Shown here: piece by piece, positions 1-9,700 of the stretch | How positions within the stretch are numbered: position 1 is the stretch's first letter | Layout of the letters: the number at the start of each line of letters is the position of its first letter | NCBI RefSeq assembly: GCF_003614435.1 | Contig: NZ_CP025546.1 | Coordinates: 1,488,001 to 1,552,000 of the forward strand | Source of the DNA: Mycobacterium paragordonae | GTDB taxonomy: Bacteria > Actinomycetota > Actinomycetes > Mycobacteriales > Mycobacteriaceae | DNA length: 64,000 nt | Direction of reading: 5' to 3' | Position numbers and translations under genes: made by a program | Notes under the pieces: generated by a model | Database searches by the model: none | What the model saw: the letters and a program-made list of their open reading frames with translations, nothing else | What the model was told of the DNA's origin: nothing

Positions 1-1779
1 TACTTCTTCCCCGACGACCTCACCGACAAGGCCGTCGAATGGCTGCACACCGTGCGCGCCCAGAACGCCACCAAGCCATGGATGATGTACTACGCGACCG
101 GCGCCACCCACGCGCCGCACCACGTGTTCAAGGAGTGGGCGGACAAGTACCAAGGGCAGTTCGACGAGGGCTGGGATATCTACCGGCAGAAGACATTCGA
201 GCGTCAGAAGCAGCTGGGCATCATTCCGCCCGACGCCGAGCTCACCGAGCGGCCGGACCTCTTCCCGGCCTGGGACAGTCTGACCGACAGCCAGCGCAAG
301 CTGTACGCGCGCCAGATGGAGGTGTTCGCCGGGTTCTCCGAGAACGCGGACTGGAATGTCGGCCGGTTGCTCGACGCGGTCGACGAACTCGGCGAGTCCG
401 ACAACACGCTGGTGATCTACATCTGGGGCGACAACGGCGCCAGCATGGAAGGCACCAACACCGGCTCCTTCAACGAGATGACGTTCCTGAACGGCCTGGA
501 TCTCGACGCCGACCAGCAGTTGGCGCTGATCGAGCAGTACGGAGGCATCGAAGCACTCGGCGACGAATTCACGGCGCCGCACTTCGCCTCGGGGTGGGCG
601 CACGCCAACAACACGCCGTTCCAGTGGGGCAAGCAGATGGCCAGCCACCTCGGCGGCACCCGCGACCCGATGGTGATCGCCTGGCCGAGCCGCATCCGGC
701 CGGACGACAAACTGCGCGGCCAGTTCACCCACTGCATCGACATCGCCCCAACGGTGTTGGAGGCCATCGGTTTACCGGTGCCGACCAGTGTCGACGGCGT
801 CGAGCAGGAACCCATGGACGGCACAAGTTTCCTGCCGAGCTTCAACGACGCGGCCGCCGCCGAGCACCGCACGGTCCAGTACTTCGAGATGTTCGGCAGC
901 CGCGCCATCTACAAGGACGGGTGGTGGGCGTCGGCCCGGCTGGACCGCGCGCCGTGGGACCTGTCGCCGGAAACCATGCAGCGCTTCGCACCCGGCACCT
1001 ACGACCCGGACAAGGACGTCTGGGAGCTCTACTACCTGCCCGACGATTTCTCCCAGGCGCACAACCTCGCCGCCGACCACCCGGACAAGCTCGCCGAGCT
1101 GCAGGAGCTGTGGTGGGAGGAAGCCGAGCGCAACCGGGTATTGCCGCTCCTGGGCGGGCTGGCGGTCATGTTCGGTGACCTGCCGCCGCTGCCCACCACC
1201 ACTCGGTTCGCCTTCAAAGGCGACGTCCAGAACATCCAGCGCGGCATGGTGCCACGCATCTACGGCCGGTCGTATGCGATCGAGGCGCGGTTGACGGTGC
1301 CCGAGGACGCGCAGGGCGTGATCGTTGCCAACGCCGACTTCATGGGCGGTTTCGCGCTATGGGTCGACGAGGAGCGACGGCTGCACCACACCTACTCGTT
1401 CCTAGGCGTCGAGACCTACCGGCAGGTGTCCACCGAACCGATCCCGACGGGGGAGGTCACCGTCCGGATGCAGTTCGACTCGGCCCAGCCCGTCGTCGGC
1501 TCGGGTGGCCGCGTCACGTTGTGGGCCGGCGACCGCCAGATCGGCGAAGGCGAGCTGCCCCAGACGGTCAGCCTGTCTTTCACGTCCTACGCCGGCCTGG
1601 ACGTCGGCCGCGACAACGGGCTGGTCGTGGACCGGGACTACGAGGACAAGGCGCCCTATGCGTTCAACGGAACGGTGCACGAGGTCGTCTTCGACCTGAT
1701 GCCGGTGGCGCCGGAGACGGAACTGGCGCTGCACGAACACGCGTCGGTGCAGGCCGTCGGGCGCGGGGCGGCAGGTTAG
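1..1779 (+). CDS. Arylsulfatase, C-terminal part (5' end outside window)
   Basis: The frame is open from the first base, so the start and the N-terminal CxPxR formylglycine motif lie upstream of the window. The visible part has the typical late sulfatase core: a WGDNGASMEG segment, HANNTPFQWGK, and a GTRDPMVIAWP segment, followed by a beta-rich C-terminal extension of about 190 residues. Sulfatases of this family hydrolyse sulfate esters. Gene order places it at the position of atsB (Rv3299c) of M. tuberculosis, but assignment to AtsB rather than AtsA or AtsD rests on context. The stop codon overlaps the stop of the convergent small gene by 4 bases. Confidence 0.9.
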   Translation, partial: YFFPDDLTDKAVEWLHTVRAQNATKPWMMYYATGATHAPHHVFKEWADKYQGQFDEGWDIYRQKTFERQKQLGIIPPDAELTERPDLFPAWDSLTDSQRKLYARQMEVFAGFSENADWNVGRLLDAVDELGESDNTLVIYIWGDNGASMEGTNTGSFNEMTFLNGLDLDADQQLALIEQYGGIEALGDEFTAPHFASGWAHANNTPFQWGKQMASHLGGTRDPMVIAWPSRIRPDDKLRGQFTHCIDIAPTVLEAIGLPVPTSVDGVEQEPMDGTSFLPSFNDAAAAEHRTVQYFEMFGSRAIYKDGWWASARLDRAPWDLSPETMQRFAPGTYDPDKDVWELYYLPDDFSQAHNLAADHPDKLAELQELWWEEAERNRVLPLLGGLAVMFGDLPPLPTTTRFAFKGDVQNIQRGMVPRIYGRSYAIEARLTVPEDAQGVIVANADFMGGFALWVDEERRLHHTYSFLGVETYRQVSTEPIPTGEVTVRMQFDSAQPVVGSGGRVTLWAGDRQIGEGELPQTVSLSFTSYAGLDVGRDNGLVVDRDYEDKAPYAFNGTVHEVVFDLMPVAPETELALHEHASVQAVGRGAAG

Positions 1780-1988
1780 CCGGCCTCCCCCAACAGGTCG
1801 GCCATTCCGGACTGGATTCCGGCGTCGATTTGCTCCCGCAGCGACGGACCGTAGTCCACGACGGTGGTGGTGCCCTCGCAGCTGCAACTGAGGACGCCGT
1901 AGAGACTCGGATCCGCGCCGGCCGGAGTGGCGGTCGCTACTGCGCTCAACAGCACAATCGCGGCGCCGAACAACACTTTCCTGATCAC
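1776..1988 (-). CDS. Small secreted protein, function unknown
   Basis: A 70-residue protein starts with a clean Sec signal peptide: positive N-terminus (MIRK), a hydrophobic run, and a likely cleavage site after ATPAGA. The mature part is about 46 residues and begins DPSLYGVLSCSCE, with two cysteines close together. Small exported proteins with an LSCSC-like start are common in mycobacteria, but I cannot name a family. It converges on the sulfatase gene, and the stops overlap by 4 bases. The signal peptide is the main support for it being real. Confidence 0.65.
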   Translation of the reverse strand: MIRKVLFGAAIVLLSAVATATPAGADPSLYGVLSCSCEGTTTVVDYGPSLREQIDAGIQSGMADLLGEAG

Positions 1989-2067
1989 TGATCACTCCCG
2001 GTGATATGCGTAGCGGAAGTGTAAGTGCTGCAATTGAGCTCGCGCGTTACGGCGCAGTTACGGTTTG

Positions 2068-2403
2068 CTAATTCGTCGAGTGGTGCCGGGGGCAGTACGC
2101 GGCGACGCTCACCCCGACGAAATAGCCGGCGTGGTAGCCGTCCAGGTTGCTGCTGCCCGTCACCTCGTTGGCGACGTCGGACTTGAGCCGGCCGGAGTCG
2201 AGTTCGTCGCACACCTGGTGTGCGGCCTGGATGGCGGCCTGCGGGGACCCGAAATTGATGCCGTGGGAACTCAGCGCATTGAGAAACTGGCTGTCTACGG
2301 CGTCGGCCTGCGCGACCGGCGCCTTGGAAAACACCGCCACTACCGCGACGGCGAGCAGCGCGGCCGGTACGAGGCTACGCAAGCGTGAGTGGCAGACGGC
2401 CAT
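2068..2403 (-). CDS. DUF732-type secreted protein
   Basis: I place the start at 2403 because a GGGGAGG ribosome-binding site lies 8 bases upstream. A longer frame opens at 2460 but lacks this. The protein is 111 residues. It has a signal peptide ending near VAQADA, then a helical domain of DUF732 type: DSQFLNALSSHGINF, a central QVCDEL and a late AAYCP, whose cysteines would form a disulfide. DUF732 proteins are small exported mycobacterial proteins of unknown function. It is divergent from the PstS-like gene. Confidence 0.85.
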   Translation of the reverse strand: MAVCHSRLRSLVPAALLAVAVVAVFSKAPVAQADAVDSQFLNALSSHGINFGSPQAAIQAAHQVCDELDSGRLKSDVANEVTGSSNLDGYHAGYFVGVSVAAYCPRHHSTN

Positions 2404-2490
2404 CGCTGGAACCTCCCCGCAGACGAATTGACGTAACACGATGCTTACATTGTCGATCATCGCACGTAACGAACGGGGATGGGCAAAATC

Positions 2491-2506
2491 CCGTCACCCG
2501 TGACGG
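2491..2506. promoter_or_regulatory. Palindrome in the DUF732/pstS divergent region
   Basis: CCGTCAC-CC-GTGACGG has perfect 7-base arms around two bases. It lies in the 258-bp region between the divergent DUF732 gene (start 2403) and the PstS-like gene (start 2662). It could be an operator for either. No regulator is identified. The rest of this gap shows nothing I recognise. Confidence 0.35.
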
Positions 2507-2661
2507 TGGAACAGCGAGCTGTCCGGTCCGTGAACCGCTCGCAAACTGTGGCTGAAATCATCGAATCCGGATGGGTGGGCCGCCTTCGAGGGCAGGCCGG
2601 AGCCGTCCGATCTTGTTAGCATTCCGCATGACCGCCGGCCGGTACCCGTCAGGGAAATGAA

Positions 2662-3735
2662 TTGAACCTCAACCGATTTGGCGCGGGGTTGACCGCATTG
2701 GCCGTCGGCGCGGCGGTGTTGTCGGCATGCGCCGGGGAGACCCACGCGGGCAGTTGCGGCGGCCGGTCGACACTCAAAGCCAGTGGTTCCACCGCCCAGG
2801 AGAACGCGATCACCCGCTTCGGCAAGGCATTCGAGCAGGCCTGCCCCGGGCACTCGTTGAACTACACCGCCAACGGTTCGGGCGCCGGGATCAGCGAATT
2901 CCTCGGCGGCCAAACCGATTTCGCCGGCTCGGATGCACCGCTGAGCAAGGACGAGTACGCCAGGGCCCAGCAGCGGTGCGGGTCGCCGGTCTGGAATCTG
3001 CCGGTGGTGTTCGGCCCGATCGCCATTGCCTACCACCTGCGCGGCGTACCGTCGCTGAACTTGGACGGGCCGACCGCGGCCCGGGTCTTCAACGGCGCCG
3101 TCACCAGCTGGAACGATCCCGCGATCCAGGCGCTCAACGCGGGTGTCGCGCTGCCGGCCGAACCGATCCGGGTGGTCTTCCGCAGCGACCAGTCCGGCAC
3201 GTCGGACAACTTTCAGAGGTATCTCGACACGGCCGGCGGCGACGCCTGGGGCAAGGGCGCCGCAAAGGTGTTCAACGGCGGGGTGGGGGAGGGCGCCGCG
3301 GGCAGCGACGGCGTCGCGGCGGCCGTCGCGAGCGCCGAAGGGTCGGTCACCTACGTGGAATGGTCGTTCGCCCTGGCGCGGAAGTTGAGCGTGGCCAAGG
3401 TCGTCACCTCGGCCGGGCCGGATCCGGTCGCCATCGACACGGCCTCGGTGGGCAGGACGATTGCGTCCGCCTGGTTCATCAGGCAGGGCAATGACCTCGC
3501 CTTCGACACGATCTCGTTCTACCGGCCGAATCAGGCCGGCGCCTACCCGATCGTGCTCGCCACCTACGAGATCGTCTGCTCGAAATATCCCGATGCCCAG
3601 GTGGGTGCCGCGGTGAAGGCGTTCCTGCAAAGTGCCACCGGCGCTGGTCAGACCGGCCTGGCAGACAACGGGTACGCGCCCGTCCCCGAGCAGTTCCGGC
3701 CGCGCCTGGCGGCCGCCGTCGACGCCGTCTCGTGA
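2662..3735 (+). CDS. PstS-like phosphate-binding lipoprotein
   Basis: A 357-residue periplasmic binding protein of the PstS family. The start is TTG at 2662 with AGGGA six bases upstream. The signal peptide ends in a lipobox LSAC, with Cys23 the predicted lipidation site. The family signature follows: [13 protein letters not shown], then [10 protein letters not shown] and [10 protein letters not shown], which line the phosphate pocket, and [14 protein letters not shown] in the second lobe. PstS proteins deliver phosphate to the PstCAB ABC importer. No pstC, pstA or pstB is next to it, so it is an orphan binding protein here. It could be a PstS1/2/3-type paralogue; I cannot say which. Confidence 0.9.
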   Translation: MNLNRFGAGLTALAVGAAVLSACAGETHAGSCGGRSTLKASGSTAQENAITRFGKAFEQACPGHSLNYTANGSGAGISEFLGGQTDFAGSDAPLSKDEYARAQQRCGSPVWNLPVVFGPIAIAYHLRGVPSLNLDGPTAARVFNGAVTSWNDPAIQALNAGVALPAEPIRVVFRSDQSGTSDNFQRYLDTAGGDAWGKGAAKVFNGGVGEGAAGSDGVAAAVASAEGSVTYVEWSFALARKLSVAKVVTSAGPDPVAIDTASVGRTIASAWFIRQGNDLAFDTISFYRPNQAGAYPIVLATYEIVCSKYPDAQVGAAVKAFLQSATGAGQTGLADNGYAPVPEQFRPRLAAAVDAVS

Positions 3736-3833
3736 TCGACGACGGGGCCTGACGCGCAATGTTCCTGGGTATTTCCTCTCGAAGACAACGCAATGTTTCG
3801 CAAAAATTTACCTGACTTGACATTGTGTATGGC

Positions 3834-5036
3834 ATGGATTTCATCGGACTGCCGCCCGAGGTGACCTCGGCGCTGATCCACTCGGGGCCCGGAGGGGAAC
3901 CGCTGCTCGATGCCTCGTACGCGTGGCAGCGGCTCGGTTACGACCTCGAGGAGTCGATTCGCGCCTATTCGCCGGTGCTCGGCGCCGTGGCCGAGGCCTG
4001 GAACGGCCCGGCGTCCACGGCCATGATCCAGGCGGTCGGAACCTACCTGACGTGGCTGGGGGGCACCGCGCAGCAGTGTCTGGCCCTGGGGTCGGCGGCG
4101 CAGGCCGCCGCCGGCGCGTTCGGCGCCGTTGCTGCCGCGGTGGTGCACCCTTCGGTGGTGACCGCCAACCGGGTCCAGCTCGCCCAGTTGCTGGCCACCA
4201 ACGGCCTGGGCAAGAACGTCGCGGCGATCGCCGAGACCGAGGCGCAGTACGAACGCATGTGGGTCAGCAACGCCGCGGCCATGTACCGCTACCAGGCCGC
4301 CTCGGCGCAGGCGCTGCAGCTGCAGATGTTCACCTCCCCGCCGTCGATCACCACGCCCGAGGGGCCCGCGGCGCAGGCCGAGGCCGTCCAGACCGCGACG
4401 GCCCAGGCGACGTCGAGCAACGTGTCGACGGCACTGGCCAATGCGGCCGCGGCGGTGGCGCCCGCGGACGCCGTTGCGCCGCCGGTGTCCCCGGTCGATG
4501 CGCTGCTGCAGGCGATCGGTGTCACCTTCGACCCCAACCAGGGCTGGTTCGCACTGGCCAACACCTACGCCAATCAGTTCATCTCGTCGGGATTCCCGAT
4601 CAACATGTTGAGCTACCTGGCGCAGAACACCTCGGCTCAGGCGCTGCAGTCGGTGGCCCCCGACATCGCCGAGGGCCTCTCGGAGGGCGAGTCGGCTCTC
4701 GGAACGCTGTCGAGCGCGACCACGGCGCTGGGCTCGGCCGAACCGGCGGCGGCGATGGGCGTCGCGGTTTCGATGGGAAGTCTGTCCGCGCCGCCGGCCG
4801 CCACGGCGGTGCTGACCGGCGCCCACATGCCGGTGCAGCTCGCGTCGGCGGCGTCGCCGCTGCCCGCCGGGGATGTCAGTGCTGACGCCGGGTTCCCGAT
4901 GCTGCCGCCGCTGATGGCGCCGCCCATTTCGGCCGGCAGCGGCTGGAAGAAGCGCAAGGAGCAGAAGTACGAGGACCTGGCGATGGGCCTGGAACTCAAG
5001 GGCACGTTCATGACCCGTCCCCCCTCAGCGGGGTGA
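3834..5036 (+). CDS. PPE family protein
   Basis: The start is set at ATG 3834 to give the canonical N-terminus MDFIGLPPEV; an in-frame GTG lies at 3825. The PPE domain covers about residues 1-175 and contains the WNG (W-x-G) motif of ESX substrates. The C-terminal half is Ala/Gly/Ser-rich, and the protein ends in RPPSAG, a tail seen in many PPE proteins. PPE proteins usually pair with a PE partner for type VII export, but no PE gene is adjacent. There is no clear Shine-Dalgarno sequence. Its stop lies 23 bases before the lpqC start. Confidence 0.92.
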   Translation: MDFIGLPPEVTSALIHSGPGGEPLLDASYAWQRLGYDLEESIRAYSPVLGAVAEAWNGPASTAMIQAVGTYLTWLGGTAQQCLALGSAAQAAAGAFGAVAAAVVHPSVVTANRVQLAQLLATNGLGKNVAAIAETEAQYERMWVSNAAAMYRYQAASAQALQLQMFTSPPSITTPEGPAAQAEAVQTATAQATSSNVSTALANAAAAVAPADAVAPPVSPVDALLQAIGVTFDPNQGWFALANTYANQFISSGFPINMLSYLAQNTSAQALQSVAPDIAEGLSEGESALGTLSSATTALGSAEPAAAMGVAVSMGSLSAPPAATAVLTGAHMPVQLASAASPLPAGDVSADAGFPMLPPLMAPPISAGSGWKKRKEQKYEDLAMGLELKGTFMTRPPSAG

Positions 5037-5059
5037 GCAAAGTCGGTACGTTTGACGGC

Positions 5060-5977
5060 ATGCCCTGGGCGCGACTGCTCCTGCTGGCCGTTCTGCTCGC
5101 CTGCCTGGTCGGGTGCAACGAGCGGCAGGTTGCGGCGGCCCGGGCGCGGGACCAGGCGGGGATATTCCCCTACGGCGGCCTGAACCGGACCTATCTGGTG
5201 CACGTGCCGCCGGGTCCGCCGGTCGGGCTGGTCCTGAACCTGCACGGCGGCGGCGGCACCGGCGCGGGTCAGCGCGGACTGACCGACTTCGACTCCGTCG
5301 CCGACGCGAACGGCCTGTTGGTGGTCTACCCCGACGGCTACGACAAGAGCTGGGGCGACGGGCGGGGTGCGGCGCCGGCCGACCGCAAACGTCTGGACGA
5401 CGTCGGGTTCCTGGTCTCGCTGGTGACCAAGCTGCGTGACGATTTCAAGGTTCCCCCGGGGCACGTCTTCGCCACCGGTATGTCCAACGGCGGGTTCATG
5501 TCCAACCGGCTGGCCTGTGAGCGTGCCGACGTGTTCGCGGCGATCGCGCCGATCTCCGGCACGCTCGGTGTGGGCGTGACGTGCAACCCGTCGCGGCCGG
5601 TGTCGGTGTTGGACGCGCACGGCACCGGCGACCCGGTGGTGCCCTACAACGGCGGCGACGTGCGTGGCCGCGGCGGGCTGAGCCACTCCATCTCCGTCAC
5701 CAGCCTGCTCGACCGCTGGCGTGCCGTTGACCGTTGCCAGGGTCCGCCGACGATCGAGGATCTGCCGCCGGTCAACGACGGCACTCTGGTGCGCCGCTAC
5801 CAATCCGAAGGGTGCGCCGACAACACCGACGTGATCCTGTACCAGATAGAGAAGGGCGGGCACACCTGGCCGGGCGGCAAGCAGTACCTGCCGAAGACGG
5901 TCATCGGGGCCACCACCCGGGTCTTCGACGGTTCCCAGGTCATCGCCGAGTTCTTCCTGACGCACGGCCGCGACTGA
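5060..5977 (+). CDS. lpqC: LpqC-like esterase lipoprotein
   Basis: A 305-residue lipoprotein of the esterase PHB-depolymerase family. ATG 5060 gives a typical lipoprotein signal with lipobox LVGC (Cys19). A GTG at 5033, overlapping the PPE stop, would add nine residues. The alpha/beta hydrolase core is visible: oxyanion region NLHGGGGTG, nucleophile elbow GMSNGG with the catalytic Ser, an acid in AHGTGDPVVPY, and a His in GGHTWPGG. It would hydrolyse ester bonds outside the membrane; the natural substrate is unknown. It is the Rv3298c position, followed by convergent nei. Confidence 0.9.
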   Translation: MPWARLLLLAVLLACLVGCNERQVAAARARDQAGIFPYGGLNRTYLVHVPPGPPVGLVLNLHGGGGTGAGQRGLTDFDSVADANGLLVVYPDGYDKSWGDGRGAAPADRKRLDDVGFLVSLVTKLRDDFKVPPGHVFATGMSNGGFMSNRLACERADVFAAIAPISGTLGVGVTCNPSRPVSVLDAHGTGDPVVPYNGGDVRGRGGLSHSISVTSLLDRWRAVDRCQGPPTIEDLPPVNDGTLVRRYQSEGCADNTDVILYQIEKGGHTWPGGKQYLPKTVIGATTRVFDGSQVIAEFFLTHGRD

Positions 5978-5985
5978 GCGCAGGG

Positions 5986-6735
5986 TCAGCGCTGGCAGGA
6001 CGGGCACCAGTACTGCACCCGTTCGGCCTCACCGTCGTAGGCGATGGGTGTGCCGCAACGCCGGCACGGCTGCCCGGCCCGCCCGTACACCCAGACCTGC
6101 CGGCCGGCCCGGGTGTCGCCGGTGGTGGTGCGGTTGCGGCGAGAGCGGTTGGCCCACAACATCTCCCGCGTGCGCGAGACAAGCCGTAGCGGATCGGCGA
6201 TGTCGCGCACCGGGGCGGTCGGCAGATGCCCGAAGATGAAACACAATTCGTTGCTGTAGACGTTGCCGACCCCGGCCATGACGCGCTGGTCCAGCAGCGC
6301 GGCGGCGATGGGGCGGGCCGGGTCGGCGACCAGGTTGGCGGCGGCGAGCTGCGGGTCCCAGTCCGCTCCGAGCAGATCCGGGCCCAGATGCGCGACGGCG
6401 GACTCGTCGTTGTCGCGCTCCAGGATCTCCAGCACCCCGAGATCGATGCCGACAGCCCGAATATCACCGGCTTCCAAGATAATTCGTGCCCGGTGATCCA
6501 CCCGATGCCGGCCGACCCGCCAGCTGCCGTCCATCTTCAGGTGGGAGTGGATGCTGGCCGGCCCGACCCGGATGAATAGGTGTTTGCCCCGGCTGAGAAC
6601 CTCGTCCACCATCTCTCCGGTGAGGTCCACGGTGGCGAACTTGGGCACCCGGACGTCGCAGCGCGTGAGGGTGCGACCGACCAGGTCCTCGCGCAGGTTG
6701 GCGGCGGTGTGCCAGACGGTGTCGCCTTCGGGCAT
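5986..6735 (-). CDS. nei: Formamidopyrimidine/endonuclease VIII-type DNA glycosylase
   Basis: A 249-residue DNA glycosylase/AP lyase of the Fpg/Nei family for oxidised bases. The start MPEGDT supplies the catalytic Pro2 and Glu3. The H2TH region is in the centre, with [12 protein letters not shown] as the family signature. The C-terminal zinc finger is complete (CRRC, later CPSC just before the end). It begins 3 bases after the stop of lhr, so the two are probably co-transcribed as a DNA-repair pair, matching Rv3297-Rv3296. Confidence 0.94.
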   Translation of the reverse strand: MPEGDTVWHTAANLREDLVGRTLTRCDVRVPKFATVDLTGEMVDEVLSRGKHLFIRVGPASIHSHLKMDGSWRVGRHRVDHRARIILEAGDIRAVGIDLGVLEILERDNDESAVAHLGPDLLGADWDPQLAAANLVADPARPIAAALLDQRVMAGVGNVYSNELCFIFGHLPTAPVRDIADPLRLVSRTREMLWANRSRRNRTTTGDTRAGRQVWVYGRAGQPCRRCGTPIAYDGEAERVQYWCPSCQR

Positions 6736-6738
6736 GGG

Positions 6739-9700
6739 CTACCGCAGCCGCAATCCGCGTGGCGTCCGGGAGAACCCGGCCTCGACCAGTGCGTCCAGCG
6801 CGGCCGCGGCCGGCCCGTCGGGGGTCAGCACCGGCACCCCGTTCGCCCGCTCGACCAGAAGGGACGCCACCCGCCGGGACGAGACGAGTTCGGCCAGCGC
6901 GACGGCTGCCGCGTGGTTGGCGTCCGGGTCGTCGGTGAACGTCAGCAGCGACCGTCCGCCGCGTTCGGAGAACCAGCACAGCTCCCCGTCCACCAGCACC
7001 ACCAGTGCGCCGGCTTTGCGGCCCGGCCGCGCCGAACCTTCCGCCTGGGAACTGGGCCACGGCAGCGCCGCACCGTACGGGTTGGCCGGGTCAGTGGCGG
7101 CCAGCACGACGGCGCGGTAATCCGGGCGTTGCGGATCGACCCCGTCGAGGTAGCTGCGCAGCCGGTCGACCGTCGAGGCGACGGCGAACTGCGCCCCTCC
7201 CAGCGACTCGACGAAGTAGCCGCGCTGGCAGCGGCCGGCGTCTTCGAACCCGCTCAGCACCTTGTACAGCGTGGCGAAGCCGCCCGGTACGCCTTCGGCG
7301 GCCACCGCGCCCTTGGTCAGCACCCCGTGCCGGTTCAGCAACAGCTCCGCCTGGAAATGAGCCCGCAGCGTGGAGTCGGGCTCGGGCGGCGGCAGCGCCG
7401 ACCATCGCCCGGCCACCGTCGGGTCGGCGGAGCGTTGCTGTGGATGCGCGACGCTGTAGCGGCTCAGCCGTGGTGCGCGATGGCTGCGGTGCGCCGGTGC
7501 CGAGCGTTTACGCGGGCCCGTGCTGCCGCCCAGCAGCGCGCGCACGGGTGCGAACGTGTCGCCGGTGACCCAGCCCGCCCAGACGAGCTCCCACAGCGCC
7601 GCCTTCAACTCAGCCTCGGAGCCGCCGGCCCCGGCGAGCTGACGGAAGAAGTAGGCGCCGCCCCCCGACAGTGCGTTCAGGATGCCGCGGTGCACGTCGG
7701 TGAACTCGATCTCGGTGGCTGTGGAAAGTGTCAGCGGCGCGGAGTCTGCGGGGTGCAGCGCGATCCAGCCGTCACTGCCCGAGATCGACCCCGCGCCCGA
7801 CCAGGTCACTTCGCCGGTGGCGAGCAACTCGTCGAGCATGGCGGGGGAGTAGTCCCGCACCCGCGGTGCCAGCACCAGCGGCTCCAGCGCTGAGGCGGGT
7901 ATCCGCACCCCGGCCAGCTGATCGATGACGGCCGCCAGCCGGTCCACCCCGGTGTCGGAGGTGCCCACTTGATGCCAGGCCGGCAGGAAGCGCCCATAGG
8001 CGGCGGTGCTGACCGGCTCGACCTGGGCGCGCAGCGCGGCCAGCGAACGGCGCCGCAGAATCCGCAGCACCTCCGCGTCGCACCACTGCTCGGATCCCGC
8101 ACCGCCGGACCCCGAGACCGACCCCGCGGCGACGAACTCGCCGCGCACCAGACGTCCGTCGGCGGCCAGGCGGCCCAGCACGTCGGCGGTCACCCGCAAC
8201 CCCAGCCCGAACCGGGCGGCCGCCTCGGCGGTGCTGAACGGGGTGTGGGTGCGTGCGTAACGGCCCAGCAGCTCTCCCAACGGGTCAGCCACCGATTCGG
8301 TGAATGCCGCCGGCAGGCCCACCGGGACCGCCGCCCCGACGCCGTCGCGCAGCCGCCCGATGTCCTCGACGGCCACCCACCAGCTGCGCCCGGCGAATGA
8401 CACCGTCAGCGCGCGCCGGGCGGCCCGCAGGCCTTCCAGCCAGCCCCCGATGTCGGTGCCGTCCGAGGCGGTGACCCGCGCGGCCACCTCCTCCTCGGTC
8501 AGCGGGCCCAGCAGCCGCAGCAGGTCGGCGACGCCCTCGGCGTCGCGGGCGGCCCGATCGGACGAGAGGTGCTGCAGCTGACGTCCGGTGCCGGCGATGA
8601 CGTCGGGGTCGAGCAGCTCGCGCAGTTCGACGCGGCCGAGCAGTTCGGCCAGCAGAGAGCTGTCCAGCGACAGAGCCGCCGCCCGCCGCTCGGCCAGCGG
8701 CACGTCGCCTTCGTACATGAATGCGCCGACATAACCGAACAGCAGCGACGCCGCGAACGGGGAAGGGCGGGCGGTCTCGACCTCCACCACCCGGACTTTG
8801 CGCTGGCCGATCTGCGCCATCAGGTTGGTCAGCGTCGGCACGTCGTAGACATCCTGCAGACACTCGCGGATGGTCTCCAGCACGATCGGAAAATCGGGGT
8901 ACTTCCGCGCGACCGCCAACAGCTGCGCGGCGCGCTGGCGTTGCTGCCACAACGGTGAACGACGACCAGGATGGCGGCGCGGCAATAGCAGCGCCCGGGC
9001 GGCCGACTCCCGGAACCGCGAAGCGAACAGCGCCGATTCGCCGACTTCCGCGGTGACGAGCGGGTCGATCTCGTCGGGGTCGAACACGAACAGCTCGGCC
9101 CCCGGCGGTGTGTCCCCGTCGGTGGCAAAGCCGGTATCGGGCAGCCGCACCACGATGCCGTTGTCGGACGCGGTGGGCTTCTCGTCCAGGCCGTAACGTT
9201 CACGCAGCCGCCGGCCCACCGCCAGCGCCAGCGGCCCGTGCACCTGCAGGCCGTAGGGCGAGTGCAGAACCACCCGCCAGTCGCCCAGTTCGTCCCGGAA
9301 CCGCTCGACCAGCAACGTCATATCGGTGGGGACCACCCGGGTCGCGGTCCGCTGCTCGTCCAACAGACCCCACAGGTTGTCCCTGGCGTACTCGTCGAAA
9401 CCCCAACCCGCACAACGCTTATCGAATTCGTCTCGAGTGAGGGCGGCCAGTTCGCCGGTGAGCGCGCCCAGGGCGGCGCCGAGTTCGGCCGGGCGGCCGG
9501 CGTCGTCGCCGCGCCAGAACGGCAGCCGGGCGGGCTGCCCGGGCGCGGGCACCACCAGCACCCGGTCGTGGGTGATCTCGACGATGCGCCAGCTGGTGGC
9601 GCCCAGCGAGATCACGTCGCCGGGGCGGGACTCGTAGACCATCTCTTCATCGAGTTCGCCTACCCGCGAAGGCTTTTCGGAATCGGTGGCGAGGTAGACG

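Noticed and set aside
2494..3759. Long minus-strand open frame over the PstS-like gene
   Set aside because: Arg/Gly-rich shadow typical of high-GC antisense; the plus-strand PstS frame has clear family motifs.
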